From Desulforamulus putei DSM 12395 (GTDB taxonomy: Bacteria; Bacillota; Desulfotomaculia; Desulfotomaculales; Desulfotomaculaceae), in contig NZ_FQUY01000010.1 in NCBI RefSeq assembly GCF_900129195.1, forward strand, positions 1 to 64,000: a stretch of DNA of 64,000 nt. The letters run 5' to 3'. A program made the position numbers and the translations under genes. The notes under the pieces were generated by a model. The model was not told where the DNA came from, did no database searches, and worked only from the letters and a program-made list of their open reading frames with translations. This document shows positions 58,996 through 64,000 of the stretch, in pieces (position 1 is the first letter of the stretch; every line of letters begins with the position of its first letter).

Positions 58996-61026
58996 TTACT
59001 TATCCTCTTTAAACATATCCCCGAACACATCGCCCAGGGTAACCTTTTCTTCAGGATTTTCTGTCACCTGGGGTTGGGCCGCCGGTTCTTCCAGCTTCCG
59101 CTGGCGCGGTTCCCGGGCCGGCCGGCCTTCACTGTTTACTTCACGGATGGAAAGACGAATGCGTTTTTCAGCCGGATCAACACTGAGCACCTTAACGTTA
59201 ACCTCATCGCCTTCTTTTACCACATCTTCCGGCTTCTCCACATGGTGGTCGGCCAGGTGGGAAATGTGTACCAGTCCTTCCACGCCGGGCTCTAACTGGA
59301 CAAAAGCGCCAAAGGGAGCCAAGCGGACAACTTTGGCCGGGACTACGCTGCCAACGGGATATTTTTGTTCAACGTTGTCCCAGGGGTTGGGCAACACTTG
59401 CTTCAGACCAAGGGAGATCTTTTCGTTTTCCCTGTCCACCTTTAAGACCATAACTTCCAGTTCATCCCCCACTTTAACCACTTCCTGGGGATGATTGATC
59501 CGGTGCCAGCTCATTTCGGAAATGTGCAGCAAACCGTCTAAACCGCCCAGGTCCGCAAAGGCGCCGAAATTGGTTAAACGGCGTACAACACCTTTAACAA
59601 CCTGGCCTTCCTGGAGGGTAGCCAGCAATTCTTCACGCCGGCGGGCATGCTGTTCTTCCAGAACAGATTTGCGGGAAACAACCACCTTTTTGCGGTTTTT
59701 GTTCAGCTCGATGACCCGCACTTCTATTTCCTGATTCAGGTATTTGGTAAGGTCTTCCACGTAACCGCGCTCAACCAGGGATGCGGGCAGGAAGGCCCGA
59801 ATGCCAACATCCACCAGCAAGCCGCCTTTGACCACTTCACGGACAACACCTTTGATAACAGTGCCATTTTCCATGGCCTCTTCCAAACCACCCCAGGCCT
59901 TTTCGGCATCGGCCCGTTCCTTGGACAGGATAATCTTCCCTTCGTTGTCTTCGGCTTTAATAACGATGCATTCTATTTCATCCCCGACTTTTACGATATC
60001 CTGGGGATTATCAACTCCGTAAAAGGCCAGTTCCTTACGGGGAATCACGCCCTCGGACTTGGCTCCGATATCAACCAATACTTCATCCATGCCTACTTGG
60101 ACAACAACGCCCTTGACTAATTCCCCGGGTTGGGGAGATTTTACCTCCATTGCTTCGTTCATTCCTTCTTCACCGTTGGTCATCTGGTCCAGTTCCTTCA
60201 TCCTTCTTTTAACCTCCTCTATAATTGCGTCAGGTGTTGAAGCACCCGCTGTCAGGCCGAGAATTTTATGGCCGTGAAACCATTCTTCCCGTAACTCCTG
60301 CGCAGATTCTACATGATAGGTGGGAGTCCCGGTTTCCTGACAAATCCTGGCTAGTTTTTTGGTATTGGCACTGTTCTTGCCGCCCAACACAACCATTACG
60401 TCTACTTTTTGGGCCAGTTCCAGCGCAGCCCGCTGGCGTTCTCCCGTGGCATGACAAATGGTGTTACGGGCATCCACTTCTACTCCTTGTTTTTCAAGTG
60501 CTTCAACCAGTTTCCGGTAATTAGCCAATGGCTGAGTTGTCTGTGCCACGACCCCTACCTTAGGGTGATCCACCCGACTTAATTCATCAGCATTTTCTAC
60601 CACAATCCCCTTGCCCAGGGTCCAACCCAGAATTCCCTGAACTTCAGGATGTCCCGGGTCTCCCAGGATATAGACTGGCATACCCTGTTCTGCCATTTCA
60701 TGAGCAGCCCTTTGTGCCCTGGCCACAAAGGGACAGGTTGCATCAATAATTTCCAGGCCTTTTTCTTTAGCCTGCTGAAAAATTTCCGGACCCACTCCGT
60801 GGGACCGAATGATAACGCTGCCCCCTGCTGCCTCATCCAGGTTTTTAATTTCTTTGACCCCTTGTTTGGCCAAATCCTGCACCACCTGCGGGTTATGGAT
60901 TAGCGGCCCCAGGGTATAAATATTTCCTTTCTTTTCTCTGGCAGCGGTTAAGGCCATGTCAATGGCCCGTTTCACACCATAGCAAAAACCGGCCTTATTG
61001 GCCAACAATACTTCAATCGAGATCAC
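58996..61026 (-). CDS. ispH-rpsA: IspH (HMBPP reductase) fused to ribosomal protein S1
   Basis: 676 aa, two proteins in one chain. Residues 1-280: IspH with AGFCYGVKRAIDMA (Cys), DATCPFV (Cys), and the ICHATGERQ Cys, the three [4Fe-4S] ligands. It makes IPP/DMAPP in the MEP pathway. Residues 300-650: four S1 RNA-binding repeats, e.g. GVVVQVGMDEVLVDIGAKSEGVIP and GVVRRLTNFGAFADLGGLDGLLHISEMSW. The tail is low complexity and acidic. The fusion is known in clostridia and was seen here directly; whether it is proteolysed is unknown. It is followed by a terminator. Confidence 0.96.
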   Translation of the reverse strand: MISIEVLLANKAGFCYGVKRAIDMALTAAREKKGNIYTLGPLIHNPQVVQDLAKQGVKEIKNLDEAAGGSVIIRSHGVGPEIFQQAKEKGLEIIDATCPFVARAQRAAHEMAEQGMPVYILGDPGHPEVQGILGWTLGKGIVVENADELSRVDHPKVGVVAQTTQPLANYRKLVEALEKQGVEVDARNTICHATGERQRAALELAQKVDVMVVLGGKNSANTKKLARICQETGTPTYHVESAQELREEWFHGHKILGLTAGASTPDAIIEEVKRRMKELDQMTNGEEGMNEAMEVKSPQPGELVKGVVVQVGMDEVLVDIGAKSEGVIPRKELAFYGVDNPQDIVKVGDEIECIVIKAEDNEGKIILSKERADAEKAWGGLEEAMENGTVIKGVVREVVKGGLLVDVGIRAFLPASLVERGYVEDLTKYLNQEIEVRVIELNKNRKKVVVSRKSVLEEQHARRREELLATLQEGQVVKGVVRRLTNFGAFADLGGLDGLLHISEMSWHRINHPQEVVKVGDELEVMVLKVDRENEKISLGLKQVLPNPWDNVEQKYPVGSVVPAKVVRLAPFGAFVQLEPGVEGLVHISHLADHHVEKPEDVVKEGDEVNVKVLSVDPAEKRIRLSIREVNSEGRPAREPRQRKLEEPAAQPQVTENPEEKVTLGDVFGDMFKEDK

Positions 61027-61072
61027 CCTCTGTTCCGGTTCGTTTCTCTAATGAAAAATATTTCCCACTAAT

Positions 61073-61651
61073 TTACTTCATTAAATTAGCAATTTGATCC
61101 ATTACCTGCTGGCTTAAGGCCTCCAGTTCTTCTTTACCGGGCCGGCCACGCCACAGTTCCGGCATATAAACGGGCTCTCCTATGATAACTGTAATTTTAT
61201 CAAACATTCCCCTGGTTCCCTTCAAAGCCACGGGCAGGATGGGTACATCGGCTTTAACGGCCAACATGGCAGCCCCTATATGAGGCTTTTGTAATTCTCC
61301 CGTTTTGCTTCTGGTTCCTTCGGGAAATACGCCCACCATGTTGCCGCTTTGCAAAAGTTCCAACGCTTTTCGGATGGCATGCCGATCCGATTTTTCACGG
61401 TTTACCGGAAAGGCCCCCAGCATCGTAATAATGGTAGCCAGAACGGGAACTTTAAATAATTGCGCCTTGGCCATGAAGTGGATACGTCTGGTTAAGGCAC
61501 AGCCCAAAACCACCGGGTCCAGGTTGCTGACGTGATTGGCAACAACCACCACGCCGCCGCTGGCTGGTAAATGCTCCAATCCAATGACTTGCCACCTGCG
61601 CCAAACCAGCAGCATCCCACGGATAATCACCCGGAGAACTGTATAAAGCAT
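61073..61651 (-). CDS. plsC: 1-acyl-sn-glycerol-3-phosphate acyltransferase
   Basis: 192 aa. Catalytic NHVSNLDP (H(X)4D, residues 38-45) and FPEGTRSKTGELQKP (near 108), the two hallmarks of the family. A membrane-associated N-terminus. Makes phosphatidic acid from lysophosphatidic acid, downstream of PlsY, encoded 9 kb away. The ATG at 61651 lies 9 bases after cmk, so the genes are transcribed together with ispH-rpsA. Confidence 0.93.
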   Translation of the reverse strand: MLYTVLRVIIRGMLLVWRRWQVIGLEHLPASGGVVVVANHVSNLDPVVLGCALTRRIHFMAKAQLFKVPVLATIITMLGAFPVNREKSDRHAIRKALELLQSGNMVGVFPEGTRSKTGELQKPHIGAAMLAVKADVPILPVALKGTRGMFDKITVIIGEPVYMPELWRGRPGKEELEALSQQVMDQIANLMK

Positions 61652-61660
61652 GGGATCCCC

Positions 61661-62329
61661 CTATTTGCTCTTCTCGATCCAAGAAATGATGTTGTCAACC
61701 ACCTCTTCTATGGTCATGCCGGAACTGTCGATGATGATGGCATCTCCGGCAGGAACCAGAGGAGATACCGCACGGTGGCTGTCTTTGTAATCCCTCTCCT
61801 GGATTTCCTTTGTTAACTTGTCAATATCGACGGTATAACCTTTATCCGCCAATTCTTTCGCCCGGCGCTGGGCGCGTTCCTCTGCGGAAGCGGTTAGAAA
61901 GAATTTGGCAGTGGCCCGGGGTAATACCACCGTTCCGATATCCCGCCCGTCCATGATAACGTCTGTTTCACCGGCCATTTGACGCTGCCGGTTCACCAAT
62001 ACTTCTCTCACGCCGGGAACTCCGGCCACCGTGGATACATGGCGGGTGACCTCGGAAGAACGAATTTCTTCCGTGACGTCCTCTCCGTCCAGCAGCACCG
62101 ATTGTTGGAGGCCGGGAAGCAGCTTTATCGTGGTTTCCCTGGCCAGATTGGTCAAGGCATCGGCATCATCCAGGTTGAGGCCCTGTCGCAAAGCCTTCAG
62201 GGTAACGGCCCGGTACATGGCGCCGGTATCGATATATAGTAAACCCAACTTGCGGGCAACCAATTTGGCCACTGTACTTTTTCCTGCCCCGGCGGGGCCG
62301 TCAATGGCAACACAAATTCTGTTTGACAA
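61661..62329 (-). CDS. cmk: Cytidylate kinase
   Basis: 222 aa from TTG 62329, chosen because GGAGGTTATACCCGA precedes it; the open frame runs 41 codons further but those are non-homologous. P-loop IDGPAGAGKSTVAKLVA (near residue 9), the CMP-binding part DTGAMYRAVTLKAL, and DGRDIGTVVLP. The lid AEERAQRRAKELADKG follows. Phosphorylates CMP and dCMP. First of a cmk-plsC-ispH/rpsA unit, after two hairpins that separate it from aroA. Confidence 0.94.
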   Translation of the reverse strand: MSNRICVAIDGPAGAGKSTVAKLVARKLGLLYIDTGAMYRAVTLKALRQGLNLDDADALTNLARETTIKLLPGLQQSVLLDGEDVTEEIRSSEVTRHVSTVAGVPGVREVLVNRQRQMAGETDVIMDGRDIGTVVLPRATAKFFLTASAEERAQRRAKELADKGYTVDIDKLTKEIQERDYKDSHRAVSPLVPAGDAIIIDSSGMTIEEVVDNIISWIEKSK

Positions 62330-62532
62330 TCGGGTATAACCTCCAATGGTAAGGTGGAACGAAGCAATAGTATCATTAGTTTTTCGACATCCAGCTGGAA
62401 ATTCCTTTTTTTCATAGAAAAACTTGGCCAGGTCCAATCCTAAAGAATACAAGTATCCTCAAGCATAATCACAGGACATACCCGCAGGGTACAAGCAGGC
62501 AGGTACGTTTTACTGCCTGGTGCCCCGTATTC

Positions 62533-62559
62533 AATCAGTAAGATGAATACTTACTGATT
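62533..62559. repeat. Inverted repeat between aroA and cmk
   Basis: AATCAGTAAG / CTTACTGATT, perfect 10-bp stem with loop ATGAATA. It lacks a U-run. It lies 6 bases beyond the aroA terminator and about 200 bases before the cmk start, so it may be a protein site or part of a cmk leader. Confidence 0.4.
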
Positions 62560-62564
62560 CACTA

Positions 62565-62600
62565 ATAAAAAAGCCGGAAGAGGAAAAACTCTTCCAGCTG
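62565..62600 (-). terminator. Terminator of aroA
   Basis: AAGCCGGAAGAG pairs with CTCTTCCAGCT around GAAAAA with one mismatch. The minus strand continues TTTTTTATTAG. It lies directly after the aroA stop. The remaining ~230 bases to cmk contain one more hairpin and no gene. Confidence 0.75.
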
Positions 62601-62602
62601 TA

Positions 62603-63892
62603 TTATTCTACGGAAAGTAATTTTAATGCATCGTTAAATCCAGGAAAACTCACCGGAATACACTGGGCGCCTTCGATAACGGTCTGCCCCTTGGCGCCCA
62701 GCCCCGCCACCGCCATGGCCATGGCAATGCGGTGATCGCCGTAACTCTGACAGGTTGTTCCGGTCAAGGATTTTCCTCCCCGAATCACCAGCCCGTCCGG
62801 CAGTTCTTCAATATCCACCCCGAATTTTTTAAGTTCCCTGGCCACCGTGGCGATACGATTGCTTTCTTTTACTTTGAGTTCGGCCGCATCCCGGATTTCC
62901 GTCGTTCCTTCGGCATAGGCCGCCGCCACGGCCAGAACGGGGATTTCATCGATCAATCTGGGAATCAGAGGACCGGCTATTTTTGTGCTTTGCAGTTTCC
63001 CGCCGGAGATTTTTATATCCGCCACCGGCTCGCCGCCCTGTTGCCGCTCATTGATGATTTCCACACCGGCCCCCATTTGTTTAAGGACATCCAGCAAACC
63101 ATCTCTGGTGGGATTCATGCCGACTCCCTGCAACGTAACTTCCGAACCCGGCAGGATGGCTGCGGCCACCATCAAAAATGCTGCAGAAGAAATGTCACCG
63201 GGTACCGTTATTTTCAACCCCTTTAACTCCGGGAAGCCCTTCAGGGTTACAGTATTTCCCGACACACGGATATCTGCTCCAAAGGCCTGCAGCATTCGTT
63301 CGGTGTGATCCCGGGAGCGGGTGGGCTCGGTCACGGAGGTTTCCCCTTCGGCATAGAGCCCGGCCAGCAGTATGGCTGATTTGATCTGGGCGCTGGCCAC
63401 CGGCGATTGATAGTGAATGGGCTTTAACCTGCCGCCCCGCACAGCCATGGGTAAAAGATTATTGTGATCCCGCCCCAGGAAGACAGCGCCCATCTCCGCA
63501 AGAGGACCGGTCACTCTGGCCATAGGACGCCCCCGCAGGGATTGGTCGCCGGTGATGACACTGCAGAAAGGCTGCCCGGCCAGAATCCCCATCAGCAAGC
63601 GGGTGGTGGTGCCGGAATTCCCGGCATCCAGCACATCGGCCGGCTCCCGCAGCCCCTGCAAACCCACTCCATGCACCCTGAGCCTTCCTGCCACTGGGCC
63701 TTCAATTGGCACACCCATAGCCTTAAAACAGGCAACGGTGGCCAGGCAGTCCTCGCCCATCAGAAAATGATCAACTTCTGTAATTCCCCGGGCCAAAGCG
63801 CCCAGCATCACTGCCCGGTGGGATATTGACTTGTCGCCGGGAACTGACAGCGTTCCCCGCAGCTTTTTAACTGGGTTGATGGTTAGTTTCAT
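62603..63892 (-). CDS. aroA: 3-phosphoshikimate 1-carboxyvinyltransferase (EPSP synthase)
   Basis: 429 aa from ATG 63892 (MKLTINPVKKLRGTLSVPG), with GAGGGCTAAC before it. Shikimate-pathway enzyme. Motifs: GDKSISHRAVML (residues about 20-31), LDAGNSGTTTRLLMGIL (near 92), GDQSLRGRPM, and the C-terminal KVKESNRIATVARELKKFG. The glyphosate-related LDAGNSGT block differs in the Asp of some class II enzymes and could bear on sensitivity, but that cannot be judged by eye. The start overlaps the upstream gene's stop region, so an aro/tyr operon is likely. Confidence 0.95.
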   Translation of the reverse strand: MKLTINPVKKLRGTLSVPGDKSISHRAVMLGALARGITEVDHFLMGEDCLATVACFKAMGVPIEGPVAGRLRVHGVGLQGLREPADVLDAGNSGTTTRLLMGILAGQPFCSVITGDQSLRGRPMARVTGPLAEMGAVFLGRDHNNLLPMAVRGGRLKPIHYQSPVASAQIKSAILLAGLYAEGETSVTEPTRSRDHTERMLQAFGADIRVSGNTVTLKGFPELKGLKITVPGDISSAAFLMVAAAILPGSEVTLQGVGMNPTRDGLLDVLKQMGAGVEIINERQQGGEPVADIKISGGKLQSTKIAGPLIPRLIDEIPVLAVAAAYAEGTTEIRDAAELKVKESNRIATVARELKKFGVDIEELPDGLVIRGGKSLTGTTCQSYGDHRIAMAMAVAGLGAKGQTVIEGAQCIPVSFPGFNDALKLLSVE

Positions 63893-63900
63893 GTTAGCCC

Positions 63901-64000
63901 TCATCTTCTCTGAAGTTTTTCGCACAGGACATGTTTTCTGTTTTCAGGCAGCGCCTCCCTGGTATCCCTGGCCCGTTCCAGCGACTGTACCAGCTCTTCC
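63901..64000 (-). CDS. tyrA: C-terminal fragment of probable prephenate dehydrogenase
   Basis: Open frame entering from the window edge, ending at a TGA at 63901-63903. The 32 residues read EELVQSLERARDTREALPEN, then RKHVLCEKLQRR, a helix with the R-A-R-x-x-R-x-x-L-P pattern found at the C-terminus of TyrA-type proteins. Its place directly before aroA supports this, since tyrA-aroA pairs are usual in Peptococcaceae. Identity rests on the tail only; the gene is truncated by the window edge. Confidence 0.55.
   Translation of the reverse strand, partial: EELVQSLERARDTREALPENRKHVLCEKLQRR

Noticed and set aside
61661-62452. Cytidylate kinase with 41 extra N-terminal residues
   Set aside because: The extension has no homology pattern, and a good RBS is placed just before the TTG at 62329.

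Overview
The window looks like chromosome of an anaerobic, endospore-forming Gram-positive bacterium of the Desulfotomaculum/Desulforamulus/Pelotomaculum type (Peptococcaceae). The reasons are: sporulation genes (spoIVA, spoIIP, YIEGIA pair), strong AGGAGG ribosome sites with frequent GTG/TTG starts, the IspH-ribosomal protein S1 fusion typical of clostridia, a selenocysteine-containing SelD, ferredoxin-linked indolepyruvate oxidoreductase, serine dehydratase of the iron-sulfur type, and T-box and TRAP-type RNA control. The genus is inferred from gene content only.

Layout. 1-8.8 kb: a DUF5348 gene, a membrane ferredoxin-like protein with a doubtful N-terminus, sdaAB with a divergent MarR gene, two half-ferritin proteins, an FAD oxidoreductase and several unknowns. 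8.9-15.9 kb: one tightly packed minus-strand operon (S component, two EcfA ATPases, EcfT, iorA, iorB, arylacetate-CoA ligase) behind a leader that carries 11 GAG/UAG triplets and an intrinsic terminator. 15.9-17.5 kb: yedF and selD. 17.7-24.9 kb: murI, sod, CBS-GGDEF protein, dinB with LexA boxes, tRNA-Pro and gene debris. 25-40 kb: xth, ppx, VanW protein, YeiH/LysR pair, Rossmann-chemoreceptor fusion, LCP-like protein, bshC, ion channel, small proteins and a GNAT protein. 40.2-43.9 kb: T-box-controlled proBAC. 44-48.6 kb: UspA and the ACT-hom-thrB-lysC operon. 48.8-64 kb: spoIVA, gpsA-plsY-der, DUF512 protein, YIEGIA pair, spoIIP, DUF1614 protein, ispH-rpsA, plsC, cmk, aroA and the tail of a likely tyrA.

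How the genes fit together. Amino-acid supply is the main theme: proline (proBAC under a T-box, with a tRNA-Pro(GGG) elsewhere in the window), aspartate family (lysC, hom, thrB), aromatic amino acids (tyrA/aroA), and an ECF transporter plus IorAB/ligase operon. That last operon's leader looks like a TRAP binding site, so tryptophan excess should shut it off. This suggests that it supplies tryptophan, by uptake and possibly by reductive salvage of arylacetates, rather than degrading it.

Most novel or least understood: the TRAP-like leader on an ECF/IOR operon, the Rossmann-chemoreceptor fusion, the CBS-GGDEF protein with its overlapping unknown partner, the half-ferritin pair, and a Cys-rich protein co-transcribed with dinB. 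Several very small membrane proteins (30-58 aa) were found by reading the gaps. No insertion sequence, CRISPR array, rRNA or intact prophage was seen.
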